This document shows positions 1-9,352 of a DNA stretch of 64,000 nucleotides, piece by piece (position 1 is the stretch's first letter; each line of letters starts with the position of its first letter). The notes below the pieces were generated by a model. That model ran no database searches. It was not told the origin of the DNA and worked only from the letters and a program-made list of their open reading frames with translations. Both the position numbers and the translations under genes were made by a program. Origin of the DNA: Luteimonas sp. RC10 (lineage in GTDB: Bacteria > Pseudomonadota > Gammaproteobacteria > Xanthomonadales > Xanthomonadaceae); contig NZ_JACHYJ010000002.1 in the NCBI RefSeq assembly GCF_014192745.1, forward strand, positions 620,001 through 684,000, read 5' to 3'.

Positions 1-1
1 C

Positions 2-2884
2 GCCAGCGGCACCGCGCAGATCACCGCGACCTTCAAGCCGGGCACCGATCCCGAGATGGCCCAGGTCGACGTCCAGAACCGGCTCAAGTCGGTGGAGCCC
101 CGCCTGCCCCAGGCGGTGCGCCAGTCCGGCGTGCACGTCGAATCGGCCGCCTCGGGCTTTCTGATGATCGTCGGCCTGACCTCGCCCGATGGCCGCTTTG
201 ACGAGGTCGCCCTGAACGACTATCTGGCACGCAACATCGTGCAGGAGTTGCGTCGAATCGACGGCGTGGGCCGCGTCCAGTTGTTCGGCGCCGAGCAGGC
301 CATGCGCATCTGGGTGGACCCGGCAAAGCTCACTGCGTTCGGCCTGACCATGGCCGATCTTGCGCGCGCGATCGAACAACAGAACGCACAGATCGCGCCG
401 GGCCGGATCGGCGACGAACCCGCACCTGCGAGCCAGCGGCTCACCGTGCCGCTGACCGTGCAAGGCCAGTTGACCAGCGCGGAGGCGTTCGCGGCCATCG
501 TACTGCGCGCAGGCGCCGACGGCGCCAAGGTCGTCCTGGCGGATGTGGCGCGGGTCGAACTGGGCGCGCAGTCCTACGCGTTCGCCAACCGCGAGAATGG
601 AATGGCGGCGACGAGCGCGGCCGTCCAGCTTGCACCGGGTGCCAACGCGGTCCGCACCGCGTCGGCGATCCACGCACGCATGGCCGAACTCGCGCCGGCC
701 ATGCCCGCCGGGATGGCCTACTCCATTCCGTTCGACACCGCCCCCTTTGTTCGGATCTCCATCGAGAAGGTCGTGCACACGCTGCTCGAGGCGATGGCAC
801 TGGTGTTCGTGGTGATGTACGTGTTCCTGCAGAACGTCCGCTACACGCTGATCCCGGCGATCGTGGCGCCGATTGCGCTGTTGGGCACCTTCACCGTGAT
901 GCTGCTGGCCGGCTTTTCGATCAACACCCTCACCATGTTCGGCATGGTGCTGGCGATCGGCATCATCGTCGACGATGCCATCGTCGTGGTCGAGAACGTC
1001 GAGCGACTGATGGCGAACGAAGGCCTGTCGCCGCGGGACGCGACCTCGAAGGCCATGAAGGAAATCACCGGCGCCGTGGTGGGCATCACGTTGGTGCTGA
1101 TCGCCGTCTTCATTCCGATGGCGTTCGGCGCCGGCTCGGTGGGGGTGATCTACAAACAGTTCACGCTGTCGATGGCGGTCTCGATCGCATTCTCGGCGTT
1201 CCTGGCGCTGACGCTGACGCCGGCGCTGTGCGCCACGCTGTTGCGACCGGTCCCGGCGGGCCATCACGCGCGTCGTGGGGTTTTCGGCGCCTTCAATCGC
1301 GGCTTCGAGCGCCTATCGGCCGGCTACGCAGGCAAGGTGGCCGGGCTGGTGAAGCGCAGCGGCCGCATCATGCTCGTGTTTGCGGCCCTCTGTGTCGTCC
1401 TGGTGCTCGGCTTGCGTCATGTGCCGTCCTCCTTCCTGCCGGAAGAAGACCAGGGCTACTTCATGACCTCGATCCAGTTGCCCACCGGCGCGACGATGGC
1501 GCGGACACTAGAGGTCGTCAAAGCCTTCGAGGCGCATGTCGCCTCGCGTCCGGCGATCAAGAGCAACCTGGTCGTCCAGGGGTTCAGCTTCGCAGGCTCG
1601 GGCCCCAATGCCGCCATGGCCTTCACCATGCTCGCCGATTGGACCTCGCGTGGCGATGCGACCGCCGCCGGGGAGGCCGCGCTTGCACAGGACGCGATGG
1701 CCGCGACGAGCGAGGGCACGGTGATGAGCCTGATGCCGCCCTCGATCGAGGAACTCGGCACCTCGTCGGGCTTCACGATGATGCTGCAGGATCGGGGCGG
1801 CCACGGCCAGGCGGCGCTGCTCGACGCACAGGCCCAACTGCTCAAGCTCGCCGCCGGCAGCCAGGTGGTCGCCGATGTCTACCCCGACGGCCTACCGCCC
1901 GGCGACAGCATCGCGCTGTACATCGACCGTGCGAAGGCCGAGGCGCTGGGCCTGTCGTTCGACAGCGTCAGCAGCACCCTGTCCGCCGCCATGGGCTCGC
2001 TCTACGTCAACGATTTCCCCAATCGCGGCAGGATGCAGCAGGTGATCCTGCAGGCGGACGCCAACGCGCGCCTGCACCTGGAAGATGTGCTGGGCCTGCG
2101 CGTGCGCAATGCCTCGGGCGGCATGGTGCCGCTGCGTGAAGTGGTCTCCGCACAATGGACGGCCGCGCCGCAGCAGATGATGCGATTCCAGGGCTTCCCG
2201 GCGGTCCGCATCGCGGGCAGGCCCGCTTCGGGCGCGTCGAGCGGCTCGGCAATGGCCGAGATGGAGCGCCTGGTCGGGCAACTGCCGCAGGGCTACGCCG
2301 CGGCCTGGAGCGGGCAATCGCTGCAGGAGCGGCAGGCCGCGGCCCAGGCACCGCTGCTGGTGCTGCTGTCGGCCCTCGTGGTGTTCCTGGTGCTGGCCGC
2401 GCTCTACGAAAGCTGGACGATTCCGCTTTCGGTGATGCTGGTGGTGCCGCTGGGCCTGCTCGGCGCGGTCGCGGCGGTGATGCTGCGCGGCATGCCGAAC
2501 GACGTGTTCTTCAAGGTCGGCATGATCACGATCATCGGCCTGTCGGCCAAGAACGCGATCCTGATCGTCGAGTTCGCCCGCCAGCTGCATGCCGAAGGCC
2601 GGAGTCTGGCCGACGCGGCGATCACCGCGGCGCGGCTGCGCTTTCGGCCGATCCTGATGACCTCGCTGGCATTCGCGCTCGGCGTCGTGCCACTGATGCT
2701 GGCCTCGGGCGCGAGCGCGGAGACCCAGCGCGCGATCGGCACCGGCGTCTTCGGCGGCATGGTCAGCGGCACGGTCCTGGCGGTGTTCTTCGTGCCGGCC
2801 TTCTTCGTCGCGGTGCTGGGCGCACGTGAGCGGATTGCCGCATGGCGCGCGCGCCGAGCCGCGCCTGCGGTGCCGCCGGTCTAA
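2..2884 (+). CDS. RND multidrug efflux permease, HAE1 family (5' truncated by window)
   Basis: Inner-membrane, proton-driven RND transporter of the AcrB/MexB type, which would work with a periplasmic adaptor and an outer-membrane channel to expel drugs. The reading frame is open from base 2 with AcrB-like sequence before the first ATG (position 56), so the true start lies upstream; 960 residues are visible. Seen: porter-domain text, then a transmembrane block with the proton-relay motif VDDAIVVVENVERL (paired Asp corresponds to AcrB D407/D408), a second porter domain and a second transmembrane block (GLSAKNAILIVEFARQ). The C-terminus ends normally at a TAA. Substrate range cannot be read from the sequence. 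The adaptor gene is expected upstream, outside the window. Confidence 0.93.
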   Translation, partial: ASGTAQITATFKPGTDPEMAQVDVQNRLKSVEPRLPQAVRQSGVHVESAASGFLMIVGLTSPDGRFDEVALNDYLARNIVQELRRIDGVGRVQLFGAEQAMRIWVDPAKLTAFGLTMADLARAIEQQNAQIAPGRIGDEPAPASQRLTVPLTVQGQLTSAEAFAAIVLRAGADGAKVVLADVARVELGAQSYAFANRENGMAATSAAVQLAPGANAVRTASAIHARMAELAPAMPAGMAYSIPFDTAPFVRISIEKVVHTLLEAMALVFVVMYVFLQNVRYTLIPAIVAPIALLGTFTVMLLAGFSINTLTMFGMVLAIGIIVDDAIVVVENVERLMANEGLSPRDATSKAMKEITGAVVGITLVLIAVFIPMAFGAGSVGVIYKQFTLSMAVSIAFSAFLALTLTPALCATLLRPVPAGHHARRGVFGAFNRGFERLSAGYAGKVAGLVKRSGRIMLVFAALCVVLVLGLRHVPSSFLPEEDQGYFMTSIQLPTGATMARTLEVVKAFEAHVASRPAIKSNLVVQGFSFAGSGPNAAMAFTMLADWTSRGDATAAGEAALAQDAMAATSEGTVMSLMPPSIEELGTSSGFTMMLQDRGGHGQAALLDAQAQLLKLAAGSQVVADVYPDGLPPGDSIALYIDRAKAEALGLSFDSVSSTLSAAMGSLYVNDFPNRGRMQQVILQADANARLHLEDVLGLRVRNASGGMVPLREVVSAQWTAAPQQMMRFQGFPAVRIAGRPASGASSGSAMAEMERLVGQLPQGYAAAWSGQSLQERQAAAQAPLLVLLSALVVFLVLAALYESWTIPLSVMLVVPLGLLGAVAAVMLRGMPNDVFFKVGMITIIGLSAKNAILIVEFARQLHAEGRSLADAAITAARLRFRPILMTSLAFALGVVPLMLASGASAETQRAIGTGVFGGMVSGTVLAVFFVPAFFVAVLGARERIAAWRARRAAPAVPPV

Positions 2885-2986
2885 CGCATCTGGGGCGCCA
2901 GCGGAGCGGACCGCCCCCTGCCCTACCGGCATCCCCCCTGCCCGCGACCCATCGCCGCCGCGCTGACGCTCGCGTCGGCGACGGGC

Positions 2987-3673
2987 TCAGGCCTGCCCGC
3001 CCAGAATGTTCACGGTGACCGCAATGACGAACATGTTGAAGAAGAACGCGATCACACTGTGCAACAGCGCGATCCTCCGCAGCGTGCGGCTGGTGATCTG
3101 CACATCGGACACCTGGAAGGTCATGCCGAGCACCAGTGCGAAGTAAGCGAAATCCCAGTAGTCGGGTGCCTTGTCGCCGGGGAAATCGAGGCCGCGATGG
3201 TCGTCGCCATAATCGCCGTAGAACCCATGCGCATAGTGCAGCGCGAACATGACATTCATGAACAACCAGGACAGCACGATGCTGCTGCCCGCGATGCCGA
3301 TCGACGCGATCCCCCCGGATTTTCCCGCCGACAGTTCGGTGCCCAGCGCCACCATCAAGATCGCGACCAGCGCGATCGCGCTCCACAGAATGCCCCAGCG
3401 GCCCGCATCCTGACGCACGGCGACCTCGCGCATGCGCTCGGGACCGGCGGTATCGAACAGCCGCCATGCCGCCCCCAGGAACACCAACGCGCCGACGTCG
3501 AACCCCAGCAACAGCGCGACCGGCCACCGCGTCCCCGCCAGTAGGCAGCCGGCGCAGGCGGCAACGAACACAGCCGTCGCAAGGCTCAGCCGCGGCCGGG
3601 CGGTGAAAGTCTGAAACGGGCGCCAGCGCGTGCGGGAATGCGCGTGCGGCGGCCCAGGCGGTTGTCTGTTCAC
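2987..3673 (-). CDS. DUF1345 family inner-membrane protein
   Basis: Small integral membrane protein of about 228 residues with roughly five hydrophobic segments and the family-typical stretch GDDHRGLDFPGDKAPDYWDF followed by FAYFALVLGMTFQVSDVQI. The function of DUF1345 is unknown. I chose a GTG start at 3673 because AGAGGA lies five bases upstream and the protein begins just before a basic, cytoplasmic-looking N-terminus. A longer open frame to 3976 exists but adds only low-complexity text unlike the family. It is convergent with the RND gene and divergent from the VOC gene. Confidence 0.8.
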   Translation of the reverse strand: MNRQPPGPPHAHSRTRWRPFQTFTARPRLSLATAVFVAACAGCLLAGTRWPVALLLGFDVGALVFLGAAWRLFDTAGPERMREVAVRQDAGRWGILWSAIALVAILMVALGTELSAGKSGGIASIGIAGSSIVLSWLFMNVMFALHYAHGFYGDYGDDHRGLDFPGDKAPDYWDFAYFALVLGMTFQVSDVQITSRTLRRIALLHSVIAFFFNMFVIAVTVNILGGQA

Positions 3674-3996
3674 GTCTGTCCTCTGCCGGTAGTCGCCGAC
3701 CGCTGGAACCGGTTTGACCAGGGGCGGCGGCGATCGATCACGGTTGCCAGCATGCGCGCTCCGAGGCTGACACGCACGGCCCCGTAGGTACCTTCCGGAC
3801 TGAAGCGGGCAGGCGCTCCCGTCTGGCCGAATGCGCCAGATGCGCACATGTGCCAAAGGCCGTACAACGTCCCGCCGAACGAGTTTCGATCCGACACCGG
3901 CAGCACATCCGGGCCAGTTGTGCACCGCCGTGACGCAGCTGGCATGATCGCCTCGCCAACACCCTCTCCTGCCCATTGCCTTGTCGCGAGGTGTCT
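3674..3996. other. intergenic region between divergent DUF1345 and VOC genes
   Basis: About 320 bases without a convincing gene. Short open frames here have no recognisable family text. It must hold the promoters of both flanking genes; I see no strong sigma70 match, operator or hairpin. Confidence 0.5.
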
Positions 3997-4425
3997 ATGG
4001 AAACGATGGAACTGCACCGCGGCCGGTTGATCGATCACCTGCAACTCGTGGTGCGCGATCTGGCCGCCAGCCGCCGCTTCTACCAAGCGGTATTCGACAG
4101 CATCGGCATTCCGATCGCCGGCGAAGGCCCGGACTATTTCTGGGCCGATGAACTGTTCATCTCCACCGCCAGCAGCGAAGCAGCCGCCGGCCAGTTGACT
4201 GGCCGCCACCACCTGGCCTTCCAGGCGCGCGATGCCGCGACCGTCGACGCTTTCCACGCTGCCGCGATCGCAGCCGGCGGCACCGACAATGGCCCGCCCG
4301 GCGAACGCCCGTATCACCCGGGCTATTACGGCGCCTTCGTGCTCGACCCCGATGGCAACAACATCGAAGTCGTCTATCACGGCCCGGCCACCTACAGCGC
4401 GGACTCGGTCAAGGTCACGTTCTGA
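3997..4425 (+). CDS. VOC (glyoxalase/bleomycin-resistance) family protein
   Basis: 142-residue single vicinal-oxygen-chelate fold protein. Seen: N-terminal LIDHLQLVVRDLAASRRFY, a mid-protein HHLAFQARD and the C-terminal YGAFVLDPDGNNIEVVYH, which supply the typical metal-binding His/Glu positions of this family. ATG at 3997 follows a GCGAGGT Shine-Dalgarno-like stretch; an ATG three codons on (4006) is the alternative. Such proteins include glyoxalases, isomerases and antibiotic-binding proteins, and the substrate cannot be assigned. Stands alone, tail-to-tail with the amidase gene. Confidence 0.85.
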   Translation: METMELHRGRLIDHLQLVVRDLAASRRFYQAVFDSIGIPIAGEGPDYFWADELFISTASSEAAAGQLTGRHHLAFQARDAATVDAFHAAAIAAGGTDNGPPGERPYHPGYYGAFVLDPDGNNIEVVYHGPATYSADSVKVTF

Positions 4426-4540
4426 GCCGAGCCTGGGACCGGGCTGCCGTTCGTTTGCTCGAGGATGGGCAGCGGACAATGCCGCCGCAGTGCTCGTCAC
4501 AGCGTGTGTGAAGCTCTGACGACAGCGCGTGACCTCCCTG

Positions 4541-6145
4541 CTACACCGCCTCGAAGCCAGCCGGCGTCCGAAAGCCGCCGATCTCTTGGGCGATCAGCCG
4601 GGCGACTTCGATCGTGGTCCGATCGCCGTACGCCGGGCCGATGATCTGCAGGCCAATCGGCAATCCATCGCGTGACAGTCCACTCGGAAACGCAGTACTC
4701 GGCAAATAGGCGGCGGTCGCAAGGCCGACCCAGAAAAAGTGGGCGTAGTGCGATGTCATCACGCCATCGACGGCGAGGGTCCGCTCAAGCTTCGGCCGAT
4801 GGTCGTGCGCGTAGGCCGTCGTTGCGGAGATCGGGCAGATCACCACATCCCAATCGTCGAAGAACGCGCGCCACCGCAGGCGATCGCGGTTGCGCGCTTC
4901 ATCGTGATCGGACCAGGTGCGGTGATCCAGGACACGAGCACGCGTGAGCACCGCCAGCGGCGAATCGTCGCTCGCATCGAGCGCCGCTGCCCCGCGCTGG
5001 GTCGCGGCATAGTGGGCATCAGGCAGATTGACGAGTCCCGTCGATCCCAACAGGCTCAGGTAGGTGATGTACGCCTGCCTCGGCGAGATTGCTGGGCGCG
5101 CCCGATCGGAGACGACGGCGCCTGCACGCGCGAGCGCGACGCCGATCTCTTGCACGCGATCGGAGATCTCGGCGGACGTGGGAACGGCATGCTCCATTGG
5201 CCAGATCGCGACGCGTAAGCCGCGCAGCGTGCGTGCCTTCGGCGGAGGAAGCGCCAGCTGCCATCCGGGCGATCGGAGTCGATCGGGACCGGCCGCGACA
5301 TCCAGGGCGAGCGCCAGATCTTCGGCACTTCGCGCCATCGGCCCGACGACATTCAGATCCGGTGTGGAGATGATCCCGGGAGGACTGTGACCCTGCATCG
5401 GCACGATGCCATAGGTCGGCTTGTGCCCATACACGCCGCAGAAGTGAGACGGGTTCCGGATCGACCCGCCGATATCCGAGGCGAACTCCAGGCACGTCAG
5501 GCCGGCCGCGAGCGCAGCGGCCGCGCCACCGGAAGAGCCACCCGGCGACCGCGCCGTATCCCAAGGGTTGCGGGTCGTCCCGTAGAGGTCGTTGTAGCTC
5601 TGCCAATCCCCAAGCCGCAGCGGAACGTTCGTCTTCCCCATGACATGGGCGCCGGCCGCCTTCAGGCGCTCGACGACCGTTGCGTCGCTCTGTGCGAGGT
5701 GGTCGCGTTGTTCCGGCACACCCCAGGTCGTCGGCAGCCCGGTGACGTCGAAAGTCTCCTTGACCGTCATCGGGATGCCGTGCAGCGGTCCCAGCACGCG
5801 CCCGCGGGCAAGTGATGCGTCGGCCAGCTTCGCCGCGTCCAGTGCGTGCTCGAAATCCCGCACCACGACAGCGTTCAGTGTGGTGTCGAATCGTTCGATA
5901 CGCTCGATGTAGGACTGGGTGAGTTCGAGCGAGCTGATCCGCTTTTCCCGTATCAGCCGCGCCAACACGGTCGCAGACGAGAACGCCAGTTCTTCCGATG
6001 AAGACGTTGGGGATGGGCTCACGTCCGAACCTGACCTCCGCTCGCTGGCTGCATGTTCGTCGTCGCCGATCTTCTGGGGAAGTCTGAGCGTTCCGGGCAA
6101 AAGACGCCACCCCACGCGGACTGACCACTCTGCACTCTCCAACAT
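4541..6145 (-). CDS. amidase signature (AS) family amidase
   Basis: Hydrolase of C-N bonds with the Ser-cisSer-Lys triad. Seen: catalytic Lys in MTVKETFDVTG, the Gly/Ser-rich signature ARSPGGSSGGAAAALAAG, and the nucleophile region ASDIGGSIRNPSHFCGVYG. With the ATG at 6145 the product is 534 residues, normal for the family; the first 60 or so residues are poorly conserved-looking, so a later start is possible. It is the last gene of the minus-strand xylan run, 19 bases after the fructuronate reductase gene, so it may be co-transcribed, but nothing in its sequence ties it to sugar metabolism. Substrate unknown. Confidence 0.85.
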   Translation of the reverse strand: MLESAEWSVRVGWRLLPGTLRLPQKIGDDEHAASERRSGSDVSPSPTSSSEELAFSSATVLARLIREKRISSLELTQSYIERIERFDTTLNAVVVRDFEHALDAAKLADASLARGRVLGPLHGIPMTVKETFDVTGLPTTWGVPEQRDHLAQSDATVVERLKAAGAHVMGKTNVPLRLGDWQSYNDLYGTTRNPWDTARSPGGSSGGAAAALAAGLTCLEFASDIGGSIRNPSHFCGVYGHKPTYGIVPMQGHSPPGIISTPDLNVVGPMARSAEDLALALDVAAGPDRLRSPGWQLALPPPKARTLRGLRVAIWPMEHAVPTSAEISDRVQEIGVALARAGAVVSDRARPAISPRQAYITYLSLLGSTGLVNLPDAHYAATQRGAAALDASDDSPLAVLTRARVLDHRTWSDHDEARNRDRLRWRAFFDDWDVVICPISATTAYAHDHRPKLERTLAVDGVMTSHYAHFFWVGLATAAYLPSTAFPSGLSRDGLPIGLQIIGPAYGDRTTIEVARLIAQEIGGFRTPAGFEAV

Positions 6146-6164
6146 CCACTCACCATCAGACTCG

Positions 6165-7625
6165 TCAGCGTGCGGCCTCGCTTTCGATTGCCGTCTCGGC
6201 TCGCTGATAGAGCGCCGCATAGCCCCGTTCGATCGCATCGACGATGGTCGGCGCCTCTGCCACATCTGCGAACACCTCCCGCAGCGCGAGGAACCGCGCC
6301 ACGTCGCCCTGCGCGTCGCCGGTTGCCTCTTGACCGATCTTCGCCAGGGTGTCGGCCATTGGGTCGACCAGCGCGACACCGGCCTGGGCCTGCCGCCGCA
6401 CGAAGTGCATCCACGCTGCGATCGGCAGGCACAGGCGGTCGATGGATCGGCCGGCGGCCTGCGCATCGCGGAGCGTGCCGAGCAGGCGCACGGGCAGTTT
6501 CTGGCTGCCGTCCCAGGCGACCTGGGCCAGGCGATGGGCAATGGCCGGATTGCGGAAGCGCGCCAGGATCGCGTCGATATAGGCGTCCAGATCCAGTGCG
6601 GCCGGCACGCTCAGCGTCGGCGCGATGTCTTCGCGCATCAGCCTTGCGACGAAGGCGGCCAAACCGGGATGGCGCATCGCATCGGCGACGGTCTCGATGC
6701 CCCGCAACAGCCCGAGGTACGCGAGCGCGCTGTGTGGGCCGTTGAGCAGGCGCAGCTTGGCGCGGTCGAAACCGGCGATGTCGTCGCTGAGGATCACGCC
6801 GACCTGGTCCAGCGGCGGGCGCCCATTGCAGAAACAATCCTCCACGACCCATTGCGTGTAGGGCTCGCGCTGGACGGGCCAGGCATCGTCCAGGCCGAGC
6901 GCATCGGCCACGCGGGTGCGCAGCGCGTCGTCGGTAGCGGGTGTGATGCTGTCGACCATCGAGCGCGGAAACGCGACCTCGGCGTCGATCCATGCGGCAA
7001 GCGCCGGGTCGATGCGCTCGGCGAACGCGAGCACGGCGCGGCGCAGGCGCACGCCGTTGTCGGCGAGGTTGTCGCAACTGAGCACGGTGTACGGTGCCAG
7101 GCCGGCGGCGCGACGTCGCGCCAGGCCGGCAACGACATGGCCGATCGCACTGACCGGCGCGTCGGGCGTCGCGAGGTCGTGGACGATATCGGGATGACTG
7201 AGGTCGAGGCCGTCGCCGGCCAGGCAGTAACCCTTCTCGGTCACGGTCAGCGTGACCAGGCGGACGGCCGGATCGGCGAGACGCGCGAGCACGGCAGCAG
7301 CCTCGTCGCGCGCGCACAGCACTTCGCGCAGCGCGCCGATGACGCGCAACTGCGGCGTCTGCCCCAGGATCGCAAGCGTGTACAGACCGTCCTGCGGGCG
7401 CAGCGCGTCGCGCACATCCGGGCTGCGCAACGACACCGCACACACGGCCCAGTCGGGATCGAGCGCGAGCGCATCGTCGAAGTACACCGCCTGGTGCGCG
7501 CGATGGAAGGCGCCCGCGCCCAGATGCACGATCCCGATCCGGGTCGCGGCGCGATCGAAGGCCGGGCGCGCGATCGCGGACGGCAGCGTGGTGAGCGTGG
7601 CCTCGGACAGGCGGCCCTGGCTCAT
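6165..7625 (-). CDS. uxuB: fructuronate reductase / mannitol dehydrogenase family oxidoreductase
   Basis: 486-residue polyol-specific long-chain dehydrogenase. Seen: NAD-binding GIVHLGAGAFHRAHQ near residue 31 and the family signature KLRLLNGPHSALAYLG near residue 290 (catalytic Lys, Asn, His). Mannitol, tagaturonate and fructuronate enzymes share these motifs; the fructuronate (D-mannonate oxidoreductase) assignment comes from context, because mannonate dehydratase and alpha-glucuronidase are in the same run. It would interconvert D-fructuronate and D-mannonate in the cytoplasm, feeding the dehydratase two genes upstream. Its ATG overlaps the GH43 stop as ATGA, so the two are probably translationally coupled. 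The glucuronate isomerase (uxaC) that should supply fructuronate is not in this window. Confidence 0.85.
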   Translation of the reverse strand: MSQGRLSEATLTTLPSAIARPAFDRAATRIGIVHLGAGAFHRAHQAVYFDDALALDPDWAVCAVSLRSPDVRDALRPQDGLYTLAILGQTPQLRVIGALREVLCARDEAAAVLARLADPAVRLVTLTVTEKGYCLAGDGLDLSHPDIVHDLATPDAPVSAIGHVVAGLARRRAAGLAPYTVLSCDNLADNGVRLRRAVLAFAERIDPALAAWIDAEVAFPRSMVDSITPATDDALRTRVADALGLDDAWPVQREPYTQWVVEDCFCNGRPPLDQVGVILSDDIAGFDRAKLRLLNGPHSALAYLGLLRGIETVADAMRHPGLAAFVARLMREDIAPTLSVPAALDLDAYIDAILARFRNPAIAHRLAQVAWDGSQKLPVRLLGTLRDAQAAGRSIDRLCLPIAAWMHFVRRQAQAGVALVDPMADTLAKIGQEATGDAQGDVARFLALREVFADVAEAPTIVDAIERGYAALYQRAETAIESEAAR

Positions 7626-9352
7626 CGCTCGTCGCGCGCGTACGGGCCCAGCGTCACGCCGACGAAACCGCCGGCATGGTCGGTGCTCAGCAAGGTCGCA
7701 TCCGCATCGCGCAGCAGCCAGTGCCAGTCGCCGTCGTCGGCAGCCCATGCGAACGCGATACGGCCCGCATCGCCCGCCACTTTCAGCCGCAGCTCCGCCG
7801 TCGTGTCGATCGTTTGCTGCGCGACGATTTGCGCCGGCTGACAGACACCGCTCGCCCGTTCGACGAACACGACCGCGCCATCGCCGGCATCGCGCCGTAC
7901 GCCGAGCAAGTACCAGTGATTGCCGCTCTGGAAGGCGGCGAGCCCACCCACGATGCCCGGGTCCGGCATCGTCAGTGCGGTACTGGCCTCGAAGGCGAGA
8001 TGCTGTTGTCGGCGCGCGAGGAACGAGGGGTTACCCAGCGTGTCGAGGCCCTCGCGCCCGGGGTGGATCGACAGCGTCCCCGGATGGGAAGCGAGATCGG
8101 CCCACTCGCGCTTGGGCACGCGCACGAACATCCATGCCGGATCGAGCGCGGGGCCATCGAACGCATCGCGCCAGGTGAAGTTGCCGCTCATCGGCGTCTG
8201 GTCAGCCTCGCGCGACATCCACGACGGCGCGGGCAGCACATAGGGAATCGGCGTGTCCGGCGGCAGGATCGTTGGCCAGCCGTCGGTCCAGGTCACCGGC
8301 AGCAGGAAGGTCTCGCGTCCGGTGTTGTAGTGGCGCACGTCGTAGTTGCGGCTGGCCAGGAACACCGCCCACCAGCTGCCGTCCGGGCCCTGGACAAGAT
8401 CGGCGTGACCGGCATTGGTCACCGGCAATGCCCGCTCGGGCGGCAGGTCGCGCTGGGTCAGGATCGGATTGCCGGCGTACGGCGTGTACGGCCCCCAGAC
8501 GTCGCGGCTGCGCAGGATCACCTGCGAATGCTGTGGGCCGGTGCCGCCTTCGGCATTGTTGAGGTAGTACCAGCCGTCGACCTTGTACAGGTGCGGGCCT
8601 TCGATCCAGATCGGGTTGTCTTCGGGTTTGACACCGCCGTCGATCAACACCTTGCGCGGCCCGAACGGCGTCAGTGTCGCGATGTCGATCGCCTGCAGCC
8701 AGATGGCGCGATGGCCGTCGTATCGCACCGGCCCATCCGGCGCGTCGTTGTTGAGGAGGTAGGCGCGGCCGTCGTCGTCGAAGAACAGCGACGGGTCGAT
8801 GCCGCCGATGCCGGGCAGCCAGACCGGGTCCGACCACGGCCCTGCCGGATCGCTGGCGGTGACGATGAAGTTGCCACCGGCATCGACCGCGGTGTTGACC
8901 ACGTAGAAGGTGCCATCGTGATACTCGATCGTCGGCGCGAACACGCCGCGCGACAGGCCCAGGCCATCGAAGTCGAGCTGGTCGGGGCGATGGATCGCGT
9001 TGCCGATCTGGGTCCAGTGCACCAGGTCCTCGCTTTCGAAGATCGGAATGCCCGGGAAATAGGTGAACGTCGAGGCGACCAGGTAGAACTTCCCCTTGGC
9101 CGCGACGATGCTCGGGTCGGAATGGAAACCTGCGAGGATCGGGTTGCGGAAGTGTCCGGCCGGCAGTGGCGCCTCGAACGCGCGGTCGCTGCCGGTGTAC
9201 TCGAACCAGTCGAAGCGCACGGGCTCGGGATCGGGCCGGTCCTCGGCGATGACGGGCGATGCGACGGCGGCGACCAGAAGGCCAGTCGCAAGCGCGCGCA
9301 GCCAACCGTGCAAGGAGACGTGCGGGGATGGTCCCGTTGCTGGCGCGCCCAT
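7622..9352 (-). CDS. glycoside hydrolase family 43 beta-xylosidase/arabinofuranosidase, secreted
   Basis: 576-residue exported glycosidase. A signal peptide ends near residue 36 (hydrophobic stretch then VIAEDRP). The five-bladed propeller starts at RNPILAGFHSDPSIV (putative general base Asp79), with the pKa-modulating Asp in GIDPSLFFDDDG and the general acid Glu in IWIEGPHLYK. A C-terminal beta-sandwich of about 190 residues (from NFTWRDAFDGPALDPAW) is typical of xylosidase subfamilies. It probably releases xylose or arabinose from xylo-oligosaccharides in the periplasm. ATG at 9352 overlaps the upstream TAA by one base (TAATG); an in-frame ATG at 9364 is possible but overlaps more. Confidence 0.88.
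   Translation of the reverse strand: MGAPATGPSPHVSLHGWLRALATGLLVAAVASPVIAEDRPDPEPVRFDWFEYTGSDRAFEAPLPAGHFRNPILAGFHSDPSIVAAKGKFYLVASTFTYFPGIPIFESEDLVHWTQIGNAIHRPDQLDFDGLGLSRGVFAPTIEYHDGTFYVVNTAVDAGGNFIVTASDPAGPWSDPVWLPGIGGIDPSLFFDDDGRAYLLNNDAPDGPVRYDGHRAIWLQAIDIATLTPFGPRKVLIDGGVKPEDNPIWIEGPHLYKVDGWYYLNNAEGGTGPQHSQVILRSRDVWGPYTPYAGNPILTQRDLPPERALPVTNAGHADLVQGPDGSWWAVFLASRNYDVRHYNTGRETFLLPVTWTDGWPTILPPDTPIPYVLPAPSWMSREADQTPMSGNFTWRDAFDGPALDPAWMFVRVPKREWADLASHPGTLSIHPGREGLDTLGNPSFLARRQQHLAFEASTALTMPDPGIVGGLAAFQSGNHWYLLGVRRDAGDGAVVFVERASGVCQPAQIVAQQTIDTTAELRLKVAGDAGRIAFAWAADDGDWHWLLRDADATLLSTDHAGGFVGVTLGPYARDER

Noticed and set aside
4541..6541. Amidase starting at 6541
   Set aside because: Would run through the fructuronate reductase gene in another frame; the extra residues are not amidase-like.
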